From Methanooceanicella nereidis (GTDB lineage Archaea; Halobacteriota; Methanocellia; Methanocellales; Methanocellaceae): a stretch of DNA of 64,000 nucleotides. The notes under the pieces were generated by a model that made no database searches, was not told where the DNA came from, and saw only the letters and a program-made list of their open reading frames with translations. The first letter of the stretch is position 1; every line of letters starts with the position of its first letter. Below are positions 45,986-54,806 of the stretch, piece by piece. Location: NCBI RefSeq assembly GCF_021023085.1, contig NZ_PGCK01000014.1:33489-97488 (forward strand), given 5' to 3'. Made by a program: the position numbers and the translations under genes.

Positions 45986-47042
45986 CTGTTTTTTCACCAA
46001 ATTTACGGTATGTCCGATAAAACGCTACCAGAATACCTGTCGCGAGCGGGGCGGCAAAAAAGCCTGCAAGCCCCCCTGCAAGGCCGCCGCCGATAAATGA
46101 CAGTATTATCAGTAACGGGTGCAGGTTTGAAGCCCTGTTGATCAGATATGGCCGGATAATATAGTCTGGCGGTATATATACTAATATGACGGAAGCGCAA
46201 AGGAAGATCCCGGCCATCAACGGCCCTCTGGCAAATAGCTCGTAGACCGTGAGCGGCAGGAAGACCATCATGCCCGATAGTATGGGGACCATCGCCGCTA
46301 TAAAAACAAATGCCGTGCACAGGATCAGGTATGGCATGTTAAAGAGGTAAAAGATGATGAATGACATCGTTGCAATGAACAGCGCCGTATAGAAAGTGCC
46401 CATATATATGCCATTCAGTATCCTGTCCGCCTCTGCGATAAAATAGCTCGCCTGCGACCTGATCGTTGACGGGGCCGTATCACGGAAAGACAGGACTATT
46501 CGGCCGCCATCCTTTAAGAGGTAAAAACACACGAATATCGATACTATCGCGTTCATCCCGAACAGAAGCAGCGACTCCGCAGTTTCCTTCACGGATATTG
46601 AGCGAAGGAACGATATCAGATAATCCGTCAGCCCCTGGATAATACCATCCAGCCTGGTGTTCGGGTCCATAGGAATACCCAATGAACTTAACATCGCCAG
46701 GGAATCGGCATATATCACATCCAGGTTAGATGATACCCACATCAACTGCGTCCTGGCCTCAAGTATACCGTACAGGATCAGGAAGAATACCGGGATCAGT
46801 ATACAAAATGTTGCTATATACGGCGAAAATTTTGTGTACCTGTCGAGAAAGTCCTTTACCGGGCGTGTCACATATGCAAAAAATATCCCCAGGATGATAC
46901 CGTCGAACAGCGGCCTGAAAAAGAAGGCCACGAATAAGAGCACGGCTAAAAATATTGCCAGTATCAAGACCTGCCAGCGGTTTTCATATACATAGGAGAT
47001 GAAGCCTGATCGTTTATCTGATAGCAGAGTACCACCCATCAA
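45969..47042 (-). CDS. AI-2E / PerM family transporter
   Basis: This 357-residue membrane protein of the UPF0118/AI-2E family has about eight helices. Typical segments are ILGIFFAYVTRPVKDFLDRY near 70 and VFIAAMVPILSGMMVFLPLTVYEL near 240. A late IILSFIGGGLAGGLAGFFAAPLATG follows. Members export autoinducers or act in ion exchange; the substrate here is unknown. ATGs at 47042 and 47039 are equivalent. It overlaps the tRNA methylthiotransferase start by 17 nt. Confidence 0.87.
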   Translation of the reverse strand: MMGGTLLSDKRSGFISYVYENRWQVLILAIFLAVLLFVAFFFRPLFDGIILGIFFAYVTRPVKDFLDRYTKFSPYIATFCILIPVFFLILYGILEARTQLMWVSSNLDVIYADSLAMLSSLGIPMDPNTRLDGIIQGLTDYLISFLRSISVKETAESLLLFGMNAIVSIFVCFYLLKDGGRIVLSFRDTAPSTIRSQASYFIAEADRILNGIYMGTFYTALFIATMSFIIFYLFNMPYLILCTAFVFIAAMVPILSGMMVFLPLTVYELFARGPLMAGIFLCASVILVYIPPDYIIRPYLINRASNLHPLLIILSFIGGGLAGGLAGFFAAPLATGILVAFYRTYRKFGEKTDESVH

Positions 47043-47119
47043 AATATTATATGTGTATTATCAATATTGCGTATACCTAAGGATATATCTTTTATATAAA
47101 AGTATTAATGGTGGGTCCC

Positions 47120-47986
47120 ATGTTAAACGATAAGATAATAGAGGATACGGTCGTCTCGCTGCTGAGGATCGCGGTCACGAGGCTCCCGCATGACGTTGTG
47201 AGCAGGCTGGAAGAGGCCAGGACCTCGGAAAAGAACGATACTGCAAGGAGAGAGCTTGGCCTTATGCTAGAAAATATCGGAGAGGCGGGAAAATGCTCTC
47301 TACCGATGTGTCAGGATACAGGGATACCCGTATTCTTCGTTAAAATGGGAAGCTTTAACGCGCCGGGGCTGGAAGATGCTATAGCCAGAGGAGTGCGCAG
47401 GGCTACTGCCGAGATACCGCTCAGAAAGAACGTCGTCCATCCGTTGACCCGTGTGAATACGGGGGATAATACGGGCAGGCTTATGCCGATAATATCATAT
47501 TCTTATTCAAACAACGATCATATCGAAATGACCGTTATGCCCAAGGGCGCCGGTTCCGAGAACATGAGCGCGATGGCGATGCTTAACCCTTCGCAGGGTA
47601 TGCAGGGCATTAAAAAGTTCGTGCTGGAAACCGTAGTAAAAGCCGAAGGCAAGCCCTGTCCGCCCACAATCATCGGCATAGGGATAGGTGGCAGTTCCGA
47701 CATGTGCATGGCGCTGGCAAAAAAAGCCCTTATCAGGCCGGCAGGATCGCATAATGCCGATCCGGACATCGCGATGCTGGAAGATGAGTTGCTGGAGATG
47801 ATCAACTCAACAGGGATCGGTCCCATGGGGCTGGGCGGGGACACGACATCCCTTGCGGTACATATAGAATATGCATACTGCCATACGGCAAGCCTGCCGG
47901 TGGGGATAAACATCCAGTGCTACGCGGCAAGAAGGGCGAGCGCGAAGTTGTTCGAGGACGGAAAAGTGGATTTTGGGTGTGATTGA
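47120..47986 (+). CDS. fumA: Fumarate hydratase class I, alpha (N-terminal) subunit
   Basis: This subunit of the oxygen-sensitive [4Fe-4S] fumarase (about 288 residues) has CSLPMCQDTGIPVFFVKMG, NTGDNTGRLMP, MPKGAGSENMSAMAMLNP and GIGIGGSSDMCMALAKKAL. Three cysteines bind the cluster. A TATA-like box at about 47090-47097 and a GGTGGG at 47110-47115 support ATG 47120 over ATG 47108. It acts with the next gene in the incomplete citrate cycle used for biosynthesis in methanogens. Confidence 0.94.
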   Translation: MLNDKIIEDTVVSLLRIAVTRLPHDVVSRLEEARTSEKNDTARRELGLMLENIGEAGKCSLPMCQDTGIPVFFVKMGSFNAPGLEDAIARGVRRATAEIPLRKNVVHPLTRVNTGDNTGRLMPIISYSYSNNDHIEMTVMPKGAGSENMSAMAMLNPSQGMQGIKKFVLETVVKAEGKPCPPTIIGIGIGGSSDMCMALAKKALIRPAGSHNADPDIAMLEDELLEMINSTGIGPMGLGGDTTSLAVHIEYAYCHTASLPVGINIQCYAARRASAKLFEDGKVDFGCD

Positions 47987-48565
47987 ATGGAATACCATCT
48001 TAGTACGCCAGTCTCCAGAGAGGACATAAAAAAGCTAAAGGCCGGCGATGTAGTGTATATCAGCGGAACGTTCCTTACCGCGAGGGATAAGGCCCATATG
48101 AGGATACTGGAATATTTTTCATCGGGTAAACAATTGCCATTTGATCTGGAAGGGTCGGTCATATTCCATGGGGCGCCTGTCGTAGAGAAGGAAGGGGAAG
48201 AGTGGAAGATAGTCGCCATAGGCCCAACGACGAGCGCGCGCATGAACGACCTGGAGCCCGATGTCATCAGGAATGGCGGGATCTTGATAGTGGGTAAGGG
48301 CGGAATGGATAAAAGTACGCTTAAAGCGCTACACGATTCGTGCTCGGCCTACTTATCCATGACCGGCGGGATAGCTGTGATAGGAGCCCGTATGGTCGAG
48401 AATGTCGCGGGCGTGGAATGGCTGGACCTTGGCCTGGCCGAAGCGGTATGGAAGCTTGAAGTGAAGGATTTCGGGCCGCTTACTGTCACCATGGACGCCC
48501 ATATGAACGATCTTTATGAGAATGTAAGACAGCGAGTTTCGGAAAATATTAAGAAGATGGGGTAG
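47987..48565 (+). CDS. fumB: Fumarate hydratase class I, beta (C-terminal) subunit
   Basis: This 192-residue beta subunit starts directly after the alpha stop. It contains LSTPVSREDIKKLKAGDVVYISGTFLTARDKAH (quoted in part), the IGPTTSARMNDLEPDVI motif and VGKGGMDKSTLKAL. DAHMNDLYENV ends the domain. Two-subunit class I fumarase is the usual archaeal form. Confidence 0.94.
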   Translation: MEYHLSTPVSREDIKKLKAGDVVYISGTFLTARDKAHMRILEYFSSGKQLPFDLEGSVIFHGAPVVEKEGEEWKIVAIGPTTSARMNDLEPDVIRNGGILIVGKGGMDKSTLKALHDSCSAYLSMTGGIAVIGARMVENVAGVEWLDLGLAEAVWKLEVKDFGPLTVTMDAHMNDLYENVRQRVSENIKKMG

Positions 48566-48605
48566 ATATATAGGAACAGTATCATGAATGGAGGTGAGAT
48601 CCAGC

Positions 48606-48761
48606 ATGTGTAGCAGCGGCGGAATGATGGGAGACATTGAGCTCAACGAGCTTAAGTTTAAAAGATATCAGTGCAAAGAGTGCGACAGCAAGTTCAAGGG
48701 TGCCGGAAAGACACCTACGTGCCCGTCTTGCGGTTCCGAGGACGTAGAGTTGATAGAGTGA
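48606..48761 (+). CDS. Zinc-ribbon miniprotein
   Basis: This 51-residue ORF starts MCSSGGMMGDIELNELKFKR and carries a two-knuckle zinc ribbon: YQCKECDSKF and TCPSCGSEDVELIE. GGAGGTGA precedes its ATG, one of the best ribosome sites in the window. Its TGA overlaps the GTG start of the next gene by 4 nt. It is too short for default gene-finders. Function unknown; zinc ribbons of this type bind nucleic acid or protein partners. Confidence 0.8.
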   Translation: MCSSGGMMGDIELNELKFKRYQCKECDSKFKGAGKTPTCPSCGSEDVELIE

Positions 48762-49222
48762 ACGTTACGGTAAGCCTCGGCCTCGACGACATATTATTTT
48801 TAACGGATGGTAAGTTTACCGCAGGCATCATTAAAGCAGGCGATGTTAAGCGTGTTTTTATAGAGACCGATACGGAGGAGCTCGTCCAGTTCCTGGATCC
48901 GGAGGATATACTGGCCGCGTCGTGTTTTTATAGCGGCGAAAGGGCCAAATCGTCCATCAGGTGTATGCTATACCTGGTACGCGAAGGCGACATGCCTTTA
49001 CTTGTGTTAAAAAAGGACCATCCTGCGACAAAGAGGCTCTCGATCGTTGTTTCGGCAGGCGAAAAGATAACTCTCAGCTCATGCATAATACCGGGCACGC
49101 ATCCGGAGCAGGACGTGCTCTGCGGAAAAGGAGAGCTGGATGGCATGACCATAATCGGGACAAACGGGAAAGTCTCTATAAACGGCCCTGGTTCTCCCCT
49201 GTATGATGTGGAGCCATTTTAA
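48758..49222 (+). CDS. Conserved hypothetical, beta-rich protein coupled to the zinc-ribbon gene
   Basis: This 154-residue protein runs from GTG 48758 (frame open to 48671, but that part overlaps the zinc-ribbon gene in another frame). Mostly beta segments: NVTVSLGLDDILFLTDGKFTA, DVKRVFIETDTEELVQFLDP, IRCMLYLVREGDMPLLVLKK, IVVSAGEKITLSSCII. No known motif or membrane helix was recognised. Coupling through GTGA with the zinc ribbon suggests the two products work together. Confidence 0.7.
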   Translation: MNVTVSLGLDDILFLTDGKFTAGIIKAGDVKRVFIETDTEELVQFLDPEDILAASCFYSGERAKSSIRCMLYLVREGDMPLLVLKKDHPATKRLSIVVSAGEKITLSSCIIPGTHPEQDVLCGKGELDGMTIIGTNGKVSINGPGSPLYDVEPF

Positions 49223-49262
49223 AGAGAACGTAAAAATGATCTATCGATAAAAGTACTCCGGC

Positions 49263-49637
49263 TTAAGAGGATTCTGGCTGGACGCCAAAGTACTCCGATA
49301 ATTTTTTCTCATTAAGCTTAAGGCGTATCTTCGGTCTGCCGAATGGCGTTTTTACACTCTCCTCCTGTATCACGTTAAGGTTTACGAGAAAGTCTTTCCT
49401 TCTGGAAAACGTGGCTTTTGACGCGATTCCATTGTCCTCTCCCCATTGTACAACATCATAGAATAATTCACTGTTTTTAGCTGCCGCAAGCAATGCTATT
49501 GAGACCTTATCAATGGCCTTTGTCTTTAGCACCGAATACCGGGCATCATCAAAGGCTTTGCTGAACATGATAAAGTCCACAATCGTCTGTTCCGATAAAT
49601 AACCGGACATTGAAGCGACCAGATCATTTAATTTCAT
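49263..49637 (-). CDS. Winged-helix regulator, TbsP/DUF5821-like
   Basis: This 124-residue protein has IDKVSIALLAAAKNSELFYDVVQWGEDNGIASKATFSRRKDFL and a C-terminal FGRPKIRLKLNEKKL wing-like hairpin (fragments quoted as motif). The WGE-x-x-GIASKATFSR pattern is like the C-terminal part of haloarchaeal TbsP-type (DUF5821) transcription regulators. An N-terminal helical part precedes it. AT-rich DNA at 49638-49823 upstream holds its promoter. The target is unknown. Confidence 0.65.
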   Translation of the reverse strand: MKLNDLVASMSGYLSEQTIVDFIMFSKAFDDARYSVLKTKAIDKVSIALLAAAKNSELFYDVVQWGEDNGIASKATFSRRKDFLVNLNVIQEESVKTPFGRPKIRLKLNEKKLSEYFGVQPESS

Positions 49638-49897
49638 ACATTTTATGTTCGTTTTTCTGATAATAAAGTTTGTGATAGATTAATGTATTTTTTTGGATAC
49701 AAGGATAAATATGGCTTATTAAACAAATTAATATTCAAATAGTTAATATTGTCATATATTGAAATAAGGTAATATATAATATTGTTTTGATAATTAAACT
49801 ATCCATTAGCGTCCAATGAAAGTATGGACACACCGGCTTATTTGGAAACCCATTATGTTAACATAAAGCTTGGAAATATAAGGATGCCCGCCGGCAT

Positions 49898-50929
49898 TCA
49901 CTTTTTACCGCCGCCGTTTCTTTTACACCCGAGGTTAACGGCACAAAGCAACTCTGTCTGCAGCTGGTGCTCTTTTTCCGCTATGGACGTCATGGCGTCG
50001 GCGATCTCGGAAAGCGACACGCATCCGCATTTCACTTCCCCGAACATCTTAGCCGCCCTTGTCCACATATTACCTGCCTCACCATATCCTTCAGACACAT
50101 CTTTTAAGGACCCTATATCCGTTACTTCATATGCGAACGATAAAAAATCAGCATACAGGTGCCTCAGGCAGCCCGGATATAAGCCGTCCCCGTATAGCGT
50201 CATATATGCTTCGTCACACATGTCCTCAACCTCTTTCTGGCTATAAAGATCCCTCCAGAGCCTTATGCTGTTGGCTAAGTAGTAAATTCCCCCTACACCC
50301 ACGTTCCTGACCTGCGGGTTAAGCATGGCTATAGTGTTGGCCGAGATAGAGTCTATGACACATTTTGTGCTAATGTTGACCTCTTCTGGAAAAGAGAACT
50401 CGAACCACCTGTGTTGAGGGGGGAATGGCTTATGCAAAGACGCCCTGGCTTCGATCAGCCGGGATATGGGCAGTTCAATGATATCATCGAACCTATGGTC
50501 GGCTAAAAACACAATATCGGAATCTTCGTCGACTCCGGTGGATATGACGGAATATGCTCCGTTGTGCTGTTCTTTGCCCGCGTAATTTAAATAATAGCTA
50601 TCCACGTGCATCATGACAGGCATTTTATCCATCAGCATCTTTTTCATCTGGCCGTAAGCCCGCTTAGGGCTTCGGGAAGTGCGCACGCGGATCTCGACCC
50701 CAAGGCTCTGGCACGCTTTTTTATCCAGGTCTAGGACCCCGGTACGGCATCCCATCGTGGGGCGCCGGAGGTTCTTGCTTTCCCAGTAAAAAAAGCTAAG
50801 TCCTTCGCCTAGCCCGAACAATGCCGCCTCGGGTATATCAGATCCTTCGAAGGCGAACATATCCCGCAAACATGTTGTGTCAGATTGTACCCCTTTTTCA
50901 TGTTCGAAGTCTATCAGGATATATCGCAT
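49898..50929 (-). CDS. BtrH N-terminal domain / DUF4872 family protein
   Basis: This 343-residue protein begins with TTCLRDMFAFEGSDIPEAAL and FGLGEGLSFFYW, followed by PTMGCRTG and MKKMLMDKMPVMMHVDSYYLNY. This is the pattern of BtrH-like acyltransferase/papain-like proteins (butirosin BtrH N-terminal domain and DUF4872). The family usually has a catalytic Cys at the start (here in TTC) and a His (HNGAY near 120). The last third carries Cys-rich KCGCVSLSE and LLCAVNLGCKRN. In BtrH the role is transfer of an acyl chain from a carrier protein; no carrier is visible here. Function in a methanogen is unknown. Confidence 0.75.
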   Translation of the reverse strand: MRYILIDFEHEKGVQSDTTCLRDMFAFEGSDIPEAALFGLGEGLSFFYWESKNLRRPTMGCRTGVLDLDKKACQSLGVEIRVRTSRSPKRAYGQMKKMLMDKMPVMMHVDSYYLNYAGKEQHNGAYSVISTGVDEDSDIVFLADHRFDDIIELPISRLIEARASLHKPFPPQHRWFEFSFPEEVNISTKCVIDSISANTIAMLNPQVRNVGVGGIYYLANSIRLWRDLYSQKEVEDMCDEAYMTLYGDGLYPGCLRHLYADFLSFAYEVTDIGSLKDVSEGYGEAGNMWTRAAKMFGEVKCGCVSLSEIADAMTSIAEKEHQLQTELLCAVNLGCKRNGGGKK

Positions 50930-51150
50930 ATTTGTATTACAATATTTTTAACAAGTTAAATCTTGTCTAACCCGGCAAGGTATTGGTAAACATGTAAAAG
51001 TCGCCGGTTTTATCCTAAAAAATCCCATTATTTTATTCGATAATATTATATAATAGATAGATATTATTTTTCCCTTAACCAGTATTAGGCCGTTAGTAAG
51101 TACGGTTTTAGGGTAGACAGTTAAAGAACAAGACAATGGGGAGGCAGTAA

Positions 51151-51366
51151 ATGTACATTTCGCTCGCAGTACATAAGAATGAACTTGTGGTCGTGGACAG
51201 CATGCAGACATTCTCAAACTACTTCTGTCTTGCAAAAAAACAAAAAATGACGCCACTTGCTACGAATGCTCCGGTCATGACGGCTGAAGACCTCAGGGAT
51301 GAAATGAAGCCTTACTTCGAGGACGGGTCCGTGGAGGATGTTGCCGAGGAAGACGATGACCTATAG
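51151..51366 (+). CDS. Small acidic hypothetical protein
   Basis: This 71-residue protein starts MYISLAVHKNELVVVDSMQT, has a KKQKM basic spot and ends in an acidic tail (EDVAEEDDDL). The first half could be a small beta fold. GGGGAGG with proper spacing precedes ATG, which strongly supports translation. No family recognised. It is monocistronic between the BtrH-like gene (divergent) and the membrane gene (convergent). Confidence 0.68.
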   Translation: MYISLAVHKNELVVVDSMQTFSNYFCLAKKQKMTPLATNAPVMTAEDLRDEMKPYFEDGSVEDVAEEDDDL

Positions 51367-51551
51367 GGGCATAACGGCATAAAGACAGTAAATTTTTAAC
51401 TTTTATTTACACAAGAAAGTCAATTCATTTTTACTTATGTTATTATAACACAGGACATTCCCGGAAAGAGGTATCTCCGGCGAACCCTGCCAAAAGAAAT
51501 AAAATAATAAATCAGATAGTTGCTTTTACCCTTGATCAAATGATACGGGCC

Positions 51552-51761
51552 TTAATCAACGTCGCGGACTTTATCCACCTTGCGCCTGTAGGCCATAAAT
51601 AAAGACCCTGCGAGTATGACTGCGGATGCCGCAACGATGAAACCCAGGGCAATATAATCATGGTCATAGAACGCCGAGACAAGAGCGCCGACCATAAGTA
51701 TGGCTGCTGTAGCCACGTAGGCCGTCTTCACCGTTTTCTTATCTATCGTAGTCAAATCCAT
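51552..51761 (-). CDS. Small two-helix membrane protein
   Basis: This 69-residue protein has two hydrophobic helices (TAYVATAAILMVGALVSAF and ALGFIVAASAVILAGSLFMAY) and a charged end KVDKVRDVD. It starts 4 nt after purE and is probably co-transcribed with it. Function unknown. Confidence 0.68.
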   Translation of the reverse strand: MDLTTIDKKTVKTAYVATAAILMVGALVSAFYDHDYIALGFIVAASAVILAGSLFMAYRRKVDKVRDVD

Positions 51762-51765
51762 AATA

Positions 51766-52155
51766 TCACTTTATGAGTTTCAGGATGCGTATAGCCATAT
51801 GGGCGGCGTTGTCCCCGTTATCTATACCCACACAGGCCACTGGGACGCCCTTTGGCATCTGGGCTATGGACAGCAGCGCATCGAGGCCGCCAAGCTTCGC
51901 GGACACAGGTACGCCTATGACGGGCTTATCTGTCCTTGCTGCCACAACGCCCGGGAGCGCTGCGGAGAGCCCTGCTATAGTGATGAATATTCTTGCATCA
52001 GTGCTCCTGACATATGCGTCAAGCGCATCAGGATCCCTGTGCGCAGACAGGATACGTAGATCGTATGAGACATTGTTCTTTGTCAGGACATCTGTGACTT
52101 TATCCGCAATATGCTGGTCCGACAGGGACCCGAGAATGACCGCAATATCGACCAT
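51766..52155 (-). CDS. purE: N5-carboxyaminoimidazole ribonucleotide mutase PurE
   Basis: PurE acts in purine biosynthesis. The 129 residues from ATG 52155 have [16 protein letters not shown] start (here [17 protein letters not shown]), [13 protein letters not shown] near 47, [17 protein letters not shown] and [19 protein letters not shown]. The family glycine loop and AHR motif are intact. The frame is open 9 codons upstream, but the family begins at [10 protein letters not shown]. Confidence 0.95.
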   Translation of the reverse strand: MVDIAVILGSLSDQHIADKVTDVLTKNNVSYDLRILSAHRDPDALDAYVRSTDARIFITIAGLSAALPGVVAARTDKPVIGVPVSAKLGGLDALLSIAQMPKGVPVACVGIDNGDNAAHMAIRILKLIK

Positions 52156-52259
52156 ATGAGTTACCAGTCTTAAAATGAGCACTTCAATATATAACTTTTA
52201 TGAAGGGGATGAACTAAGCTATAGTAAAGCATACCCCCACAAGATCGATGTCAAAAATC

Positions 52260-52412
52260 TTATACGTTCGCAGAATATTCCTTGAATTTCTTGTATGACA
52301 GAAGGATGTCTACAGGCTTCGAATGAGCCATTTCGTTCAATAGCTTATAGAAGGCTTCCTTGTCAGTCGCTTTCAGTTTCATTAGTCTGTGTATATCTTC
52401 GGATGTTATCAT
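52260..52412 (-). CDS. Small hypothetical protein, 50 residues
   Basis: This ORF reads MITSEDIHRLMKLKATDKEA and ends LLSYKKFKEYSANV. It is probably two short helices. GGTGATC sits 5 nt before the ATG, a proper ribosome site. It is upstream of purE on the same strand (gap 104 nt). No known family; called because of the ribosome site and protein-like composition. Confidence 0.55.
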   Translation of the reverse strand: MITSEDIHRLMKLKATDKEAFYKLLNEMAHSKPVDILLSYKKFKEYSANV

Positions 52413-52840
52413 TTCTGATCACCGGTCTTTGCTGATAGCAGAATTACTAAATAGTACTTCATTGCTAAAGCAGCAAGAGCAATATCATAAATATCATACA
52501 TATATCTTCTCCTCTAGGTTCAAATTTATTGAAAAATGTAGTGTATCGGTCAAAAATATTTTAGAGTATTAATATATTGGGCCCTGCATATCAAATTGCC
52601 GGGGAGAAGACGATTGTAAATAATAAGCAGATCGTAGGTCTACCCCACAAGTCCGCTTTATTATTACTGGTATGCGAGAGCATGAAACGAGGTCATCATA
52701 TTTTATCCTGTCGCTGCGGTCACGAATTATACACAGGCTTAATATCGCCCTTTAGCGTCTTTCTGAGACTATCGATATGTATAAAAAGTGCTGGCACAGG
52801 TAGAAAAATAAAATAAATTATAAAATATAATAATCCAATC
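52413..52840. other. Intergenic region upstream of the dehydratase gene
   Basis: A 428-bp gap. A TATA-like tract (ttataaaatataa, about 52817-52829) lies just before ATG 52841, which would make the dehydratase mRNA leaderless or nearly so. A frame at 52577-52816 (TTG start, no ribosome site) is not convincing. No RNA gene recognised. Confidence 0.4.
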
Positions 52841-54556
52841 ATGAGGAGTCAGGAACTGAGAAGACTGAGCCCCGAGATAGACCCTCTGAAGCTATCCATG
52901 GACTGGACTGTCCAGGACCTGGAAAAGCCGCAGATCCTCGTCGAGGACGCATGGGGCGATTCGCTACCCGGAAGCTATCATCTTTTAAACCTGTCGCAGA
53001 TGGCCTCGAAAGGCATATACTCAAAAGGCGGCAAGCCTGCGCTTTTCCATGTCACAGACATGTGCGACGGCATAGCCCAGGGATGGGAGGGCATGAACTA
53101 TTCGCTTTTATCCAGGGACATGATATGTAATATGATAGAAGTCCACTGGAAAACCCAGCCGATGGACGCGATCGTGCTATTATCCAGTTGTGACAAGGCG
53201 ATACCTGGACAGTTAATGGCCGCTGCCCGTATAAGCGAAGCCCCGGCGATACACATGCCCGGAGGAACAATGATGGAAGGGCCCGGGATGTTTACCCTTG
53301 AAAGGGTCGGGACAATATATGCCGAGTTTAAGCGCGGGGAAATATCCAAAGGCGATTACAGGTTTTTACAGCGCAATGCCTGCCCCACGGTAGGCAGCTG
53401 CTCGTTCATGGGCACTGCCAACACCATGCAGTCGATGTCCGAGGCTCTCGGGATGGCCCTGCCCGGGTCTGCCGTTATGCCCGCCTATAAAAAGGACATC
53501 GGCCATATGTCAGAGGCCGCAGGGATGCGGATAATGAAAATGCTTGAGGAAAGGCTTACCACGCGGGACATACTGACAAAGAAAGCCTTCGAGAACGCGA
53601 TAATGGTGCATGCGGCATTAGGCGGCTCTACGAACGCCATATTACATATACCGTCCATTGCCAAAGAGGCTGGCATAAACATCAAGCCGTCGCTCTGGGA
53701 TGAGATCAACAGGGAGATACCGTTCCTGTTAAACATAAGGCCGAGCGGAAAATATCCTGCGATATTGTTCTGGTATGCCGGGGGAGTACAGGGGATAATA
53801 GCGCAGATAAAAGAGTACCTACACCTTGACTCGATGACGGTCACGGGTAAGACATTAGGAGAGAACCTAAAAGAGCTTGAGGAACAGCGCTATTTTGATA
53901 AGATCAGAATATATCTCGATAACTACAAGGTCCGGGCTGAAGAGGTCATAGCCTCCGCGAACGACCCGCTGGGAAGCGGTGCCCTGGCCATACTTCAAGG
54001 AAATCTTGCTCCCGGATGCGCTGTGATAAAACACTCCGCCGTGCCAAAAGAGATGTTTCACCACACGGGGCCGGCGGTCATCTTCGAGGACGAGCGTTCG
54101 GCTTTCGACGCCATTGTGGGCGGAGTGATAGAAAAGGGATCTGTCATAGTGATCAGGAACGTGGGGCCTAAAGGATGCGGAATGCCCGAGATGTTCTATC
54201 CGACAGAGGCGCTTGCATCCAGCGAGGACCTTAACACGACGACTGCGCTGGTCACTGATGGAAGGTTCTCCGGGGCATCGCGGGGACCGTGTGTCGGATA
54301 CGTATCGCCTGAGGCGGCCGAAGGCGGGCCGATAGCCGTCGTAGAGAACGGGGATATGATCGAGATAGACATTAAAGGAAGAGGCTTGAACATAGTAGGC
54401 GTAAAAGAAAGGGAAGAAGATCCTGATACAGTGGTCGGTATAATAAGGGATAGGCTATCCGGATGGGAGCCGCCTGAACGAAAGTACGGAGGTGTGCTGG
54501 GGCTGTATACATCCCTGGCCACGTCGGCCATGGAAGGAGGCTATATGAAATATTGA
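52841..54556 (+). CDS. IlvD/Edd family dehydratase
   Basis: This 571-residue Fe-S dehydratase of the IlvD/Edd family has FHVTDMCDGIAQGWEGMNYSLLSRD near 66 (first Cys), LLSSCDKAIPGQLMAA near 108 (second Cys), CPTVGSCSFMGTANTMQS near 180 (third Cys), VHAALGGSTNAILH near 258 and TDGRFSGASRGPCVGYVSPEA near 473. The serine of GRFSG is the catalytic base in the family. It may be dihydroxy-acid dehydratase (branched amino acids) or a sugar-acid dehydratase; the divergent Cys motifs make ilvD uncertain. Confidence 0.87.
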   Translation: MRSQELRRLSPEIDPLKLSMDWTVQDLEKPQILVEDAWGDSLPGSYHLLNLSQMASKGIYSKGGKPALFHVTDMCDGIAQGWEGMNYSLLSRDMICNMIEVHWKTQPMDAIVLLSSCDKAIPGQLMAAARISEAPAIHMPGGTMMEGPGMFTLERVGTIYAEFKRGEISKGDYRFLQRNACPTVGSCSFMGTANTMQSMSEALGMALPGSAVMPAYKKDIGHMSEAAGMRIMKMLEERLTTRDILTKKAFENAIMVHAALGGSTNAILHIPSIAKEAGINIKPSLWDEINREIPFLLNIRPSGKYPAILFWYAGGVQGIIAQIKEYLHLDSMTVTGKTLGENLKELEEQRYFDKIRIYLDNYKVRAEEVIASANDPLGSGALAILQGNLAPGCAVIKHSAVPKEMFHHTGPAVIFEDERSAFDAIVGGVIEKGSVIVIRNVGPKGCGMPEMFYPTEALASSEDLNTTTALVTDGRFSGASRGPCVGYVSPEAAEGGPIAVVENGDMIEIDIKGRGLNIVGVKEREEDPDTVVGIIRDRLSGWEPPERKYGGVLGLYTSLATSAMEGGYMKY

Positions 54557-54560
54557 AATA

Positions 54561-54806
54561 TTATTTCAGGCCTTTCTTTTGCTGGACTGCCAAAAAATTA
54601 TATGTCTTGTATATGCCGTTTAGTTTTCTTATCTCCTCGACAGTGGTCTCGAGTATCCTGATATTATCGGCATATACCTTAATGAACAGATCGAAAGGCT
54701 GCATCATCTTATAGATCTCGATGACGTTATCCATCCGTAATAGTGATTCCTCGATATTATCTTCCTCGTTAATATCTATGTTCAATCCTACAAATGAGGT
54801 ATACAT
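54561..54806 (-). CDS. Stand-alone Lrp/AsnC ligand-binding (RAM) domain protein
   Basis: This 81-residue protein lacks the helix-turn-helix and consists only of the alpha/beta RAM domain: YTSFVGLNIDINEEDNIEES, VIEIYKMMQPFDLFIKVYADN and TTVEEIRKLNGIYKTYNFLAV. Such proteins bind amino acids or pair with full-length Lrp regulators. It is convergent with the dehydratase gene, 4 nt between the stops. If the neighbour is IlvD, branched-chain amino acids are a natural ligand guess. Confidence 0.82.
   Translation of the reverse strand: MYTSFVGLNIDINEEDNIEESLLRMDNVIEIYKMMQPFDLFIKVYADNIRILETTVEEIRKLNGIYKTYNFLAVQQKKGLK

Noticed and set aside
52577..52816. 79-residue frame with TTG start
   Set aside because: No ribosome site, mixed composition and it ends in the promoter of the dehydratase gene.
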